Origin: Ustulina deusta
Lineage: Eukaryota; Ascomycota; Sordariomycetes; Xylariales; Xylariaceae
NCBI GenBank assembly: GCA_023159155.1
Contig: JAJNNX010000002.1
Span: 496,001 to 560,000, forward strand
Length of the DNA: 64,000 bases
Reading direction: 5' to 3'
In this document: positions 25,800-38,793 of the stretch, one piece after another
Layout of the letters: each line of letters opens with the position of its first letter
Numbering within the stretch: position 1 is the stretch's first letter
The notes under the pieces: generated by a model
The model's database searches: none
Told to the model about the DNA's origin: nothing
The model's input: only the letters and a program-made list of their open reading frames with translations
Program-made: the position numbers and the translations under genes

Positions 25800-26925
25800 A
25801 TGTCTCAGTCCCCGAACAGCACCAACGGACCCAACTCCACTGCGCATCCGCCCAGCGCCGCGACCACCCAGGCCGAGATGGCCCAGGTAAGTTCAGACAA
25901 TTGTTACTTTGCAGTGGACCATCTAGTGGCATCTTGGGACACCACGACATCTAATCCCAAAACCTCGTGATAACCACCTTCCTACTACTTGCTGTAAGCT
26001 AATGCGACTCTCCGTCCTGTTCTAGGCCTTCAGAGACCTCGCCAGGTATGTATGCCCGCCCAATGTGGCAGTGCTGTTCACTGTCTGGGTATCGTCACAC
26101 GCACACATTGTTGGCGGTGGTCTAGGCTCACGCCTTTTCGGCTTTCTTTTGTCCCCGCGTCTCGCCGCCCCATGATCGAGAATTCCCTGTCGCATTTTCT
26201 GCATGGCCCCTGAATGCTAATTGCGCCAAAACATCCATCAACGGCTGATGCGAATTGGAATCGGCGTCTGCGATGACAACACGCCACATGCCTATCCCGG
26301 CTCACATGTTCCAGACCTCGTGGCCCATCCCCAGAACAGGCCCATGCGGATCAAATCCTGCTTATGGCATTTTGTTCATTCCCATTTTTCATTCCCCTCT
26401 TCCTATCTCGCCAATTGAGACAACCCTTGACCTTAGTTAGGTAGCTGTGAGCACACTACATCGGTGTCAGGGTCAGTACCCTATGCGCATTGGCGTCTAG
26501 CAAGCAACTAGACCAGCCGTGGCTGCTTCTAGGCTCGGTGACAGCCATCCATGCAGTAGCTTCTCTCTTCCTGCAGTTTTTAATACCTCCCCCTCACGGT
26601 CTGGATTCTTTGTCCGATCTTGTTGCACCAAGAACATGTCATCGGTCCCGTCTGATCCCACCTTCTACCCGATTATGAATAGCATGCCGCCGACTATTAT
26701 CCGACGGCTCGTTTTGGAATTTTTATCTCTGTCGTGGGCGTGCTAACCGGCGTTTCACCTCCTAGGGGCGAGCAACAAGCAACTGCCATTGAAGCCAATC
26801 TCGCTAGCATTGAGAGGAAGCTCGATGCTCTCCTAGCGTCTATCGAAGCAGGAGCCGGTGCAACCAAGGTAGAGGGAATTGAAGAAGAGGATTCAAAAAA
26901 GGAAAAACCGCCTCAGGAGAAGTAG
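25800..26925 (+). CDS. Small conserved coiled-coil protein, 88 aa
   Basis: Three exons: 25800-25886, 26026-26045 (only 20 nt) and 26766-26925, giving 88 codons plus stop. The N-terminus is Ser/Thr/Pro-rich (MSQSPNSTNGPNST), the middle AEMAQAFRDLARGEQQATAI runs into a heptad-like helix (EANLASIERKLDALLASIEA), and the tail is very charged (EEEDSKKEKPPQEK). I recall this arrangement from small unnamed proteins of filamentous fungi, but cannot give a function. The splice joins are supported by the phase match (AG|G giving Arg) and by the continuity of the helix. The second intron is 720 nt, much longer than any other here. Confidence 0.7.
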
Positions 26926-28039
26926 AGATCAACACCACAAGCGAAAGGCCCGTCTCACCTATCACTATCTTCTATGCTCCCTCAGGACCATTGGGGGGGG
27001 GAATATTTTTCGTCGATTCTTTAGCAGAGTTTTTATTCACGAACGTGGTAACCACCTAGCGAGACTCTTTCTCTCCCTCTTTTTCTTTTTTCTTTTTCTT
27101 TTTAAACGTGGAAGCTTTCTCACACTTTTAGAAAATGGTAGGCAAGCAAACTTTAGATATCTACGTCTTTTAAGGGAAATGGCTCATCACCAGATTTGTC
27201 TCGAACACTGATAAATGTTATACCTCCATAAAAGAAGAAACCCTAAGTCAAAACCTAAGGTGAACAAGACGTTAACAGGAAAGGCGTTCAATTCACCCAC
27301 TCAATAGCAGCAGGTGCAAACTCGAGATGGACATGCTCATCGCACAGAAACGCAAGGCGGGTTTCAACGGACATGATGCTTGTTACTAATATAAAAATAC
27401 GACCACCCCAAATCCCCTTTTAGGGAAACCGCCGCAGACGTTCTCGCATCTTGAACGAAGATTACCCGGTCGTGAAGTACTCAATGAACCTCCGATGCGA
27501 ACATCCGTAATCCATAACTAAGAGAGAATAGGCAACCCAATTACAGAAAACTCCCAGGCGACCTTAGAGAACAAATGCTACTATGAAGCCCGTAATGCTA
27601 TACCCCGCAAGGGATTCTCACAAACAACACCAAGCAATAGGCTGTAGCAAAAAGAAAAAACGAGGTAGCACATAGACCTCATTCCAAAACGCCAAATGAA
27701 CTCCGGCTGTTGTAATAACTGCCCTCAAGTGGGTATATGCGATCAAGGTTGTTCAAGAGCTCTGAGCAATGCATGAAGGCGTAATGGTGAGTATGATGTC
27801 AAAGGACAACTATTCTTAACAACGATAGCAAACGAATCAAGGCTTGCTAGAAGCATGTGTGAGAAGTGGCTCCCTTGGGGTATCGAGAACTGGTGAGGAT
27901 ATATCAAATAATCGATATGATACTGACGCTCTGTTGGATCCTTCTTCGTAGTGATGGGCAGCGTGCTTCCCAAGAGCTCGAATCAATTAATACTGTTAGC
28001 TCTTAACACAAGCTATATGAATAAATTCAGTTAGTCGCT
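26926..28039. other. Convergent intergenic region, no gene seen
   Basis: Lies between the 3' ends of the coiled-coil gene and the histidine kinase. It has a CT/T-rich tract at about 27060-27110. No open frame with domain signal. Confidence 0.55.
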
Positions 28040-31000
28040 TCAACTAGACGGTTCGGAGAGGGTTGGACATGCCCTTTGCAATGGGTCACCCTGGCTTGCA
28101 GCTACTAAAGACGGGCTTGCACCAGGCGCACTTGATGTCATTGCGCGAGCCTCAAGAGTGGGCCGCGCAATTGGAGGCGTCTTCTGGCCGCCATTGATTT
28201 TGTTGTTATGAGAAGCAAGTTCTCTTTCTCGGTTCTTCTCGAGCAATGCACCCCCAAGAGTGGCACATTTAAGGATGGTTTGTATCAAATGATTTTGTTG
28301 TAAAGGCTTTGACAGGTACTCGTCCATCTGGGCTTGAATGCATCGCTCTCGGTCTCCCATCATGGCATGGGCTGTGAGTGCGATGATTGGAGTCCGTACG
28401 GCTCCGACGCTCCGTTCATACTCACGAATTTTGCCAGTCGCTTCGAAACCGCCCTATTCTTGTGGTTAGCAGAGGAAAACGAATTGTCTCGATAAATCAT
28501 ACCATGATAGGCATTTGAACATCCATCAGGATAACATCAAACTTTCTTCTTTGTACAGCTTCGACAGCCTCCAAACCGTTCCCAACGACAGTCACTACAT
28601 GGTGGTACTTCTCAAGGATTTTAACTGCTAAACGCTGGTTGACACGGTTATCTTCAGCAAGCAAAATCTCGAACGACCGAGTGTTGTCGGAATACGATGG
28701 AGTTGCTCGATTCTCAAGGGCGGGGACCATGCCATTACCAAGGTCGATTGGCTCACATGGTGTTGTCATATAGGACGTAATACCAAGGTCCAGACATGAC
28801 TTTAACGTGATATGGACAACGGGCGCGAGGAGAACGATAGGGAGATATCTAAAATCCTCGATAGCACGCAAGTTCCGAGCAGTCTCTATGGACTCGACGA
28901 TAATCACGTCGTATGGTGGGTTGTCAGAGCCTGTTGTGGCCGGGTTCTTTTCTTGATTCACAACCACAGGCACAAGGCCCAATCTCCGCAACATGGTGGA
29001 AATTTCTTGCCCATATCTGGATAGGCCCTTGTCGATGAAGAGCACCTGGTGGCCTTTGTACGGCTTAAGCATCTTCTCGATGGATCCAAGTCCGCCGCCA
29101 GCCAGTTTCACGACACAAGTGAAGAAAAATGAGCTTCCCTTGCCAAACTCGCTCCTTACCCATAGGTCACCACCCATTAGGGTTACCAACCTCTTCGAGA
29201 TAGATAGACCAAGTCCAGTACCGCCAAATTTGCGCGTCATAGAACCATCGGCTTGTTGGAAGGTGTCAAAGATCAGGTCAAGCTTGTCTTGCGGTATTCC
29301 TATGCCAGTATCCGATACAATAAACTCTATGGCATATTCGTTTGGATTTTTTGGTTTAGGGCCCGTAGACTCTTGAATAGTCAAGCTTACTTCGCCATGC
29401 TCTGTAAACTTGATGGCGTTGCCTACTAGATTTAGAATGATTTGCCGTAGACGGAAGGAGTCTCCGACGACATAGTCCGGAACAGAACTATCGACTCGGT
29501 ACGTGAGATCTAGGAACTTCTCGTTTGCTTTGACAGCTAGGGTTTTCAGAGCGCCGAAGACGGTTCCTCGTAACGTATACGGGATCTCCTCTATGACCAT
29601 TCTGCGAGCCTCAATCTTGGACAAGTCCAGGATATCATCAATAATGGTCAGTAAACTGTTGGCCAGCTGATTCACAATGTTCAGCATCTCTCGCTGATAT
29701 TGCGTCAGATCGGTGTCGAGGGTCAACTGCGTCATTCCAATAATACCGTTCATGGGTGTGCGGATTTCGTGGGACATGTTGGCCAGGAACTCGGATTTTG
29801 TCTTGTTCGCCTGCTCTGCTGCCTCTCGTGCTTGAGTGTTCCTCTGGATACTGTCCCGCAAATTGTAGACCATCTGATTGATTTTGCGTTTGAGCTCATC
29901 CATCTCGCCTGAAGCCTCCACATCGACAAGCTTTGTGAAGTTGCCGTCGGTGGCTGCATTGGTGATATCGCCAAAAGCGCGAACTTGCGTAGTCTGTACA
30001 CTTGTTAATAAGGTACCCCCAATAAAACTAAAACCTCAATGGAAGACCACTAACCAAATTCGTTGCCATGGTATTGACATCTGCTGTGATTTCCTTCCAG
30101 CGCCCCTTTAGACCACCAACATCAGCTTGGCCGCCCATCTTACCATCTACACCCACATCCCTAGCCACTCGCTGTACTTCGTTACAAAATACCGAGAGGC
30201 GGTCAACCATGTTGTTTATCGTCTCTTTCAAGACAAGTATCTCGCCCTTGGCTTGGACATCGATTTTCTGGCTCATGTTGCCGTCGGCAATGGCTTGAGT
30301 GACGGTCGAGATACCTCGTACTTGTGAAGTCAAGTTCAAGGCCATTGTGTTCACGTTCTCTGTTAGATCTCTCCATTTCCCCTCCACTCCATCAACTCGA
30401 GCTTGGCCACCAAGGGTTCCGTCTGTGCCGACCTCGCGGGCCACCTTGCTCACCTCAAAAGCAAAGGTGCCAAGGCGATCAACCATAGAGTTGATGGTGA
30501 GCTTAAGTTCCAAAATCTCACCCCTGACCTCAACACCTATCTTCTTGGTCAGATCTCCGCGGGCGACAGCTGCAGTGACCCTAGATATCTCTCTGACTTG
30601 CGTTGTCAAATTCATAGCCATGCCATTGACGTTATCCGTCAAGTCGCGCCAAGTCCCCTGGACATCATTAACAGTAGCCTGTCCACCTAAGCGCCCTTCT
30701 GTACCGACTTCTCGGGCAATCTTGCTAACCTCCCGCGCAAACTGCTGTAGTTGCTCGACCATAGAGTTGATAGTCGACTTGAGCTCAAAGATTTCGCCCT
30801 TGCACTCAGCCTGAACCTTTTGCGTCAAGTCACCTTTAGCAACTGCCGTAGTAACCTTTGCAATGTCGCGGACTTGGGTCGTAAGATTATTCGCCATAGC
30901 ATTAACGTTAACAGTCAATTCATTCCACATGCCTTGAACTCCCATGACATCGGCTTGGCCACCGAGCATACCTTCGGTACCGACGTCTCGAGCAACCCGT

Positions 31001-32110
31001 GTGACTTCTGATGCAAACGTGCGCAACTGTCCCACCATGGTGTTAATCGTCTGCTGAAGCTGAAGGATTTCGCCCTTAGCGGGTCTCTCAATCTTCTTCG
31101 TCAAGTCACCATGAGCGACAGCTGTCGTTACAGAAGCAATTTCGCGCACTTTTAATTCATCAGTTAAGAGTAATATTGCTAAATTTCCATGAGTAGAACA
31201 AACGTACCTTGATCAGTCAGGTTCTGCGCCATCACATTAACTGTGACGAGGGTCAGCAATACTTCCTTCTTACACCAGTGCAGAGAGCAATACCATTGTC
31301 AGTAAGTTCTTTCCAGGTACCATCTACACCTTCAATCTTTGCTTGGCCACCAAGTATTCCGTCGGTGCCGACTTCACGGGCAACCCGGGATACCTCGCTA
31401 GCGAATACCTGAAGCTGGTCCATCATGGTATTGATGGTTCTCTTGAATGTGGTAATTTCCGGGTCCATTTCAACAGTATTCATCCTCACTTTCTTGCTAA
31501 GGTCACCCCGCGCGACGGCGGTAACGATCTCACCAATCTCGCGGAGCGCTTTTTGGAAAGCCTCGTTGGCCTTCTGGTGCTTCCATAACTCCCGTTCTAG
31601 TGTTGCTACGCGTTCTTTTTCGATCATTTGCAGAGCCCTTTCTTGCAATCTTCTCTGTTCTACTAGTTGGGCATTTACATTAGTTAATTCCTGGCGCTGA
31701 TTGTCGAGTAATTTGGATTGGTCATTGATATGTTCTTGTAAACCCTCTAGGGCTTCGTCTGTGAGTGGAATAGACTTGACAATACGGTCATCCGGTAGAC
31801 CATTCCGGCTAGATGAGAACTTCGTTCGAATCGTCGATTTCGAATCTTCGTCGAACGGAGATCCAGCCGTCTCGTTAGGAGTATCGGGGTAGTTTGGAGC
31901 ATTCGCAGCATTGGCCCTGGCTTCAAGTTGTTGGATTCTGACGACAAGAGCCGAGAGTTCTCGTTCTAGGTCTTCCTTGGCAGCGCTGTCGCGGCCTGGC
32001 AGATTGATATCCGAGTTGGTACCGATCGGAACAGGGCAAGAATCATTCGATGAGACGGCCAAGTTTTTGACTATGGCAGCGACCGCTGCCAAGGTCTGAT
32101 CATCGGCCAT
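28040..32110 (-). CDS. nik1: Group III hybrid histidine kinase, OS-1/Nik1 type, 1282 aa
   Basis: Five minus-strand exons: 32110-31294, 31240-31208, 31148-30055, 29993-28503 and 28453-28040; introns of 53, 59, 61 and 49 nt keep the frame. An N-terminal coiled coil (about residues 40-200) is followed by six HAMP-type repeats of roughly 92 residues, each with a GDLTKK-like turn and a VGTDG..LGGQA block. The kinase core has the H-box [15 protein letters not shown] with phospho-His about 723, the G boxes DTGIGI and GTGLGLSI, and a C-terminal receiver ([11 protein letters not shown], phospho-Asp about 1139 in LMDVQMP). No membrane segment is seen, so it is a cytosolic sensor. Known members feed the Hog1-type MAPK cascade, control osmotic responses and are the target of phenylpyrrole and dicarboximide fungicides. 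The 33-nt second exon falls within the first HAMP repeat. The ATG at 32110 fits the family start. Confidence 0.96.
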
Positions 32111-33825
32111 CTTTACAACAACGCAAGGGTCCAGCGACGTCGTCGGATGGTGAGAGCACACGAGACCAAATGTAGGTAATCAAGAATAAATGCGGGAGTA
32201 GCGATCAACAAGACGCTGAGGGGACCCTATGACGACGGCATAGAGCCGGGTGATAGCGCTGCGAGTGTCGATAAAAGCGAAAGGCAATTTTGCTGTGTGC
32301 GTATGGACGAAGACCGGGCCTAATTCACACGACGTTGCTGCATATCCGCCCTGGCGAGCGAGTTGATGACGATACAGTGGCCAGTAACTATCGAGCGGTA
32401 CAAGCAGATGATAACGGGAGATCAACGATAGGAGCGCAGCAAATATCGCTTCGATGCGAAGCAGGCTGTAGTTGAATAAAGCGAAGGACGAAGTTGCATC
32501 GGCAGGAGGGAGTGATGCCGCTAGGTGTGAATAGGTAGAGTCGTTTGGGCCCGGATGTTGTGTGTGGGAGAGAAAGGGTACGAACAAGGAGCAATGAGAC
32601 TGACTGGTCTACGGTCGGTGGTCCCTTCCTCAGACCCGGAGGCCTTGGCGGTAGCGAGTAGCCCTAAATGCCGTCGACAACCCAGATCAGGTGTTTGCAC
32701 AAAAGCACGATGACGATAACGGGGAGCGGCAACAACAACAACAATAAGAAGAACAACGTTGGCGTTGAAAAGTAGGTAGTGCAATAGGTAAACCCAGCAA
32801 GCAGATGGAACAACAGCCAGGGCAACAGACAAACAGTCCAGAAGACAAGGCGGAGATGGAGAAACGGCTTCCTGGGATGGGATGGTCTAGGTGGGAGAAG
32901 AAAGGCCGGTTGCTGATCACTGGTCCGTGTCTTCAGTCTTCAGTGGCTACCTAGTGCACCAGCCGGTCCAGATGTCCAGAGGGTGTCTGCGGGGCCATAT
33001 AGCGCGAAAAGTATATTATGATTGGCTAAATGCAGCAGGAAGAGGCAGACCAGCCCGGGGGTAGGCTGGGACGGATGATTAGATTCGGCCATTTAGGGTT
33101 GAGCTCGCTGAGGGTCCCTTTCACGGTGCGCTGTTTCAACTAGGGTCAAGTGCCAAGTTGCTTTTCTTTGCATTGATGGTACTTACCTTGGGTACCTAAG
33201 ACAGTCCATGTTGTATAGCAGGTAGGTAGTGGGTAGTGTAGGTAGGTAGATTTCCATATTCTGTTGGTTACTACTACCGGTAGATGCATCAAATTACCTT
33301 CTTTGTGCCCTTACAGTATACCTTGCATTATTTTTCAACCTTCTGCTGCACCACTTTACGATACAGCTGTTCAGGTTACCTAACCTACATTGTACCTAGT
33401 GTAGTGCTTGCTGACTTTCCACACAGACGCAGACCCTACTCGCAGGACGCACGCGATACGGAAGTCTATTCTATACACTAGAGTATACCTTAAGTAATTG
33501 GTTTTGCCAAGATAGACTAGGTACCATGCTCTCCGTACACTAACTTATCCCAAGCGGTGGCTTAGCGACTTGTCATCAAGTGTTGATAAGTTTCTGGATA
33601 CAAGACATGCAGTGACTATATCCCTAGGTGTAGGTACCTATGAACTACTGCAACCGCTATACCTACATACATACCTGACAATATTTCTACTCGGATTAGG
33701 TAGTGTAGGTACTTAGGAAGATCTTAGTTTTCAGTTGATATAAATACATTCAAGTTGTGTTAGCTCTGCAGGTTGGCTTATTACAACAAGACCAGCCTCG
33801 TAGTTATGCGACTACCCCTTATGAC

Positions 33826-33905
33826 ATTACATACCTAAGTACCTAAGTATGTATAGGTATTATATAAGAGGTTCCAACAAGCCAGAGGCTACCTAGGTAT
33901 GCAAT
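33826..33905. repeat. ACCTAAGT/ACCTAGGT-rich intergenic repeat
   Basis: Part of a dispersed family of short palindromic elements built from TAGGTACC and ACCTAGGT units. Here the units occur as TACCTAAGTACCTAAGTATG followed by a further CTACCTAGGTATG. The same units recur in many intergenic gaps in this window and not in coding exons. Confidence 0.6.
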
Positions 33906-35612
33906 GTCTTGAATAACCTTTTACATGTATGTCGTGTTAATTCTTGGTCCAAAAAAAAGGTACGGGTGATAATGAGATTTCAATTAGGTGCCTCCCTACT
34001 CCAAACTAAAGGGGGGATTGTCTATTATTACTTACTTAGGTACCAACAGTAGTTGGTAAGGACAACATAGAACACGAGGCACCCCTTTCTGCCTCTCCTC
34101 CTTTTTCTTCAACAGAGAGAAAGTGGGTGAAGGTAAGAAATACAACAGACAGCCTGAGTTTCTTTAACGCCAACAAATTCCACCAGTGCTATGATAGGTA
34201 CCTGAAGTTATCCATCTCCACGTCCCCGGCGAGTCGGCATTTGGCCAATTGTACACACTAATACTACTACCTAGTAAACGCTTGACCAACTCATCCGTAT
34301 CTCCGCTCTCCAGAAGCTAACAAAGTACCTAGGTACGTAGTGTATACTACACTACCTACATATGTAGTAGTTAGATGGTATTCCAACATTATTTTCACTT
34401 TAGCTAATCACCTGCTCCTTATTGATTCTAAATGCTTGTCTCCGGATTACTAGCCCTCCATCGGTGCCGGTGTTGAAAGATAAGTATGAAGAAAAAACAA
34501 TGATATTATATACACAGCAGTAAGACAGAAGTTTACACTGGAGAGTGCGTTATGACGTCCTGATTGGGGGTCACAAGATCTCGTGTCAGTTCCCGGTCCT
34601 TGTACCATTCAAGATGTTATGTCGCGCCTTGACCTGAGCAAAACCTGAGTTGCATCGGCGATTCACCTAATTCTGCATGATCGTCGCTGTATTATAACAC
34701 CGAGCTTTGTGACCTAGAAACCATTCGTCAAAAAACAATAATTATACCTCAAGGACAAAAACCAGCCTGAGACAGTGTCATCCTCGAGTTCGAGCAGCGT
34801 ACCGGAAAGTGCCTGACTCCTTAGCGAAAGCGAAAGACACGACCTAGGTAGGTACGAAGTCCTACCTACCGGTACCATATGATTATACTACCCAAGGACA
34901 AGGGTCGAGAAGAGGTGGCAAGCCTCATTCCTATGTCGCGAATGACTAAGTAACCCTTAGATCAACAGGCACTGCGAAATCTTGAATTAATTTCGCAATT
35001 TTATAGGGGTTTTTTTGTCTTCTTTCGTTCCTTTTTCTTCTTCCTTCCTTGCTTTTTATACAGTATTTATCCTTCGCAGTAGTCAGGAAATGAGCCCAAG
35101 AATGACCGCCCTACTACTCTAGCAACGCCGACAATTGGGGTTGATACCCATGTAGTACACTAAATATGCCGCTCTTTACTCAACATGGCCTTCCCTGCAT
35201 GCTCCGTGATGTCATAGTGCATTGGTTAACCTTGAAGCAACAATGCCATGCCGTTATATGGGTATAGTTTCGAATCCTATTACTGCAATCGGCTTGGCGC
35301 AGTTCCAAGCGCCTCCGGCTTGACTGGCAGGTATTGTCTCCTTGCCAGTCCATCAGGACTTACGATACCCTAGTACGGTAGGTATTTCACTCAAGGTTCC
35401 ATCATACTGTAGCAGGATACCTACAGGTATGAGACTTCCCCTCATTGTCACACAACCCATCGACGCCAGCCACGAACCGCAGGCTTATGTAGAGTACCTA
35501 TATACATAGAGCACAGACTGCTGGCTGCTCGCTACAATACTGTGTTGACACGATACTGATAATAATTAGTGTACTCCCGACTTGCTTAGCAATAATGCCA
35601 ATACAATGCTGA

Positions 35613-35638
35613 GTCGCGGGTCGCGGGTCGCGGGTCGC
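35613..35638. repeat. Tandem GTCGCGG heptamer, 3.7 copies
   Basis: Three perfect copies of GTCGCGG and a partial fourth, in the middle of the gene desert. It is GC-rich within AT-rich surroundings. Confidence 0.85.
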
Positions 35639-38600
35639 TCACTGGGCAGCACAGGAAATGGGATCTAGATTCAGGTAGGTAAGGTAGTATGCCTAACCCG
35701 AATTTCTCACGAATCCCAGGTTCCCGTGGGCATTCCACATGCTGAGTCGCACATTACGTACATCCTCGTCCCTTAGATCGGCGGGGCTTTGGGAGGGGCA
35801 AGAGGAGAAGCATGCACACTATCAGTGTTGCGGTTGGAGAGTGCCGCCAATGGCATCGTCAAACTGCCAGACGCTGCATCCTCGGTCCAATAAGGAGTCA
35901 CGTACCTATGTTTTACGATGTCAATCAATTTCCGCACGCCTCCGCTTCCACGTCTCCAATCTAGAGAGTATACTACCATGTAGATATGTAGCAGAGAATA
36001 TGGTCCCTGACAAGCACGAGTCAGAAATAGTACCTAATCCGTAAATAAGCCGTGCTTCCTGGGGCTACCGGTACTTGCTACTTCAGACATAGCGAAATCC
36101 ACCTCCGAGGACCCTTATTCTCTGTCCACGGCTTTGTTGCTTTGCGCTGTCCGATTCCACACAACTCAAACTATCGGTGCTTGGCCTTCTACTTGGCCTG
36201 AAGTCGGCACAACAAGGAATAGACCAGGCAGGTAGTCTAGCCAAAGCCAGCGTATGCGTGTACATGTACACGATGCGGGCTCCATCATGGCTACCCCTCC
36301 ATCTATATGTAGACTACACGTATATAGTATACGATACGGTGTTCCAATCAGATCAGCAAGCACAAAGGGGTACGAGTTCATGAACAGCCCCAAGGCTAGA
36401 CTACGCCTTTGTTGTCGAGGCTGAGAGAAATCGGCTACCGGCAGGTACCAGTCGGAAGGTCGACCGTAGGTCTAGTCAAATATGATAAGATACAGATGTG
36501 ATGCAAGCCAAGGGTCCAAGAGCATACCTGTTAGGAGCATTGTGCAGGATGGATGAGTAGGTCTCATTGGCTTGCTTGACTGGGTTAACCGCCACCAATC
36601 TGTAATCCTGTCACAATTCACTTCTTTGCCCCCAAGCAGAGCCCCAAAAGTTCCATGACGAGAAACAGCACTTTGCTATGTAGCTGTTCAACTACGCCTT
36701 GAGTAGTATGCTGATATCATCATGCATTCTTCTGCCCCCTTTTTTTTCCCTTTTCCTTTCCTACTTCGCATCTAGCCAATAACAGTATATCAACTGCTCC
36801 AAAAACAAAACTTAAACTTAAGAGCATCATATTCTGTGTAGAAGCGTGTGCTATTTCCGTAGTTATCAGCGAAACCGACTAGGGGCAGACAGGCCGAAGG
36901 AGCGAGTTTGGTAAGATCGTCCCGCATAAATGACAATCATATTACAGATGCACATGTGCTACCCATACTCGGCTCTGTGCGAGACTATGTCTATCTAGAT
37001 AGGACATTATATCGGGAAGGGGGAAAAGATGTGCTAATGATGTGCAGCCCGAGAAACGCCGGTCTGGGTCATCACATTTTCTACCCTTGCTTGCGCCTCT
37101 GCCGATCTGTTTCAGGATGCAAAGCACTTTTGGCAAATCTGGCGAACTTTCAGCTAACTCACGTGGCATCTGCCGTTGACACGTCACATGTAGGGACGGG
37201 GAGTCTCGAACAGTCGGTTTTCGCCACTTGGTTTGAATGTATATACTTAGTATATATTGGGTACCGAAGGAGGCTAGGCAGGTGCCTGAATATGTAACTT
37301 GATTATTCAGCGCTACGCCACAATTTAGGTACTAAGCATCCGGGTGAGTTGTCTTGTGAGCTGCTAGTTCTCTCATCTGAAGCATGCTTGTGTCAAGATA
37401 AGATCCCATGATATCCAACCTTATCATCGGATGGATTCTGGGGATCTTTGGACGGGCCGTGAAAAAACATAACCTTAGATTAGATTGCAAACGTGAAAGC
37501 TGTCTTCCGTGCCACCCCTCCCGTCTCCCCATATACGACTTCACCTGACGCCTACCGGACTTGTAATCCCTAGTTTAGTCTGGGGTTCCTATCACATCTA
37601 CTTACTCAGATAGGCATGGGGCTTAGGTGTTAGGTGCATGTAGCCGAAACAAGTTAGTTTACATAGTGTGATGAAAGGTTAGCAAGACTCCTCGAGAACA
37701 AACAAGATATCAACCCTAAACTTCAAGGCAAACCTGACCTACCTATTAAGTTAGAATGAGGCATAACATGGTATAGGTATTGGTATTATATCAGTAACAC
37801 ACAGTAGCTAGCCAAGTAGTCAGCCAAGTAGTCATTAGTAACATTTCTATCGTGATTCTCTATACCCATCCTATCAACCACCCCTCTACAAATATCATTT
37901 AGAACACGTTATCTCAGCTATAAATACTCAACCTGAAGTATTTTGGATACTGAAAGCTAAGGCCAAGTCCCTAGATTGCATCTACAACTAATGATAAGTC
38001 CCGCTACACGGTCCCTTTTACCGGTAGGCCAGATAATGATCTGAACCAATAAACCTTCTAGTACTGTAAACTATTAGTAGAATATATAGTAGCACAGCAG
38101 CAGAGTTAAGCATAGACAGGTCTGCATTATTTTGCACATTGGTGTATACTTTACAAGCACACATAGGGTTTACAGTACAGGATGTGTTTTTAATTGTGAT
38201 GAAAGTGCTAGCAAAACTACTACAGACAATCCTCATGTCACAGTATCACTAGTTGGGATTGTGATTAAGCAATGAATTCAAGCCGGTAGCCTTGTACACA
38301 AGTATCTTCAACTTCTTTAACCTTCTGTTTCCCATTCCCAAAAATATTGCGTATATCCCATAGGACAATCTTTACGATACTACCAAGATGCGAAATGCAA
38401 ACAACACAGCGCCCCTAAGACTAATCTCGAAAGAATGCTAAATCTATGACACTAACAAAAATACCACGCAAGAGTTTAAGACTTAGAAGCCTATCACACA
38501 ACGTTCGCCAAAGAAATGTCCATGTAGACATGATTTGATTTCGAGTAGGGGTATCGGATAGTCAATGGAGAGGTGTAATAAAGCAAAATATTCGCATCCT

Positions 38601-38793
38601 CATCGCGCCGATTGATGACATTAAACTCATGCTTTAGGAGAAACATTGCGCACCATACCGGCTGCGGGGAATAAAGGAATGTAGATTGTCGAGCCACGAA
38701 ATTTCCTGTTGAACCCTGCTCTTCAATTCCGAGATCCTAAAGATCGAGCTCGGATACTCGCTTACCGCTTATACAACTTTGATGGGTTGGTTA

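Larger units (their letters stand above)
32111..38793. other. Gene desert of 6.7 kb
   Basis: No supported protein or RNA gene on either strand. The first kilobase is the GC-richer upstream region of the histidine kinase and probably holds its 5' leader. From about 33.1 kb on the DNA is AT-rich with many TAGGTACCTAGG-like elements (for example 33180-33250, 33590-33900, 34320-34375, 34845-34880). A three-fold GTCGCGG repeat lies at 35613-35638. Scattered short frames (36908-37297 and others) lack domains and overlap frames on the other strand. Confidence 0.55.

Noticed and set aside
30299..30814. 171-codon open frame antisense to the histidine kinase
   Set aside because: Shadow of the HAMP-repeat coding strand; no domain of its own.
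32180..32832. Open frames upstream of the histidine kinase
   Set aside because: Overlapping frames in several phases without domain signal; more likely 5' leader or promoter.
35200..35300. T-arm-like motif (AGTTTCGAATCCT) suggesting a tRNA
   Set aside because: Upstream sequence gives no acceptor stem pairing and no proper box A; at most a chance match.
36908..37297. 129-codon open frame in the gene desert
   Set aside because: No domain, composition like the surrounding non-coding DNA, and an overlapping frame on the other strand.
37660..37745. Possible C/D snoRNA (TGTGATGA and CTGA about 65 nt apart)
   Set aside because: No terminal stem and no internal C'/D' boxes.
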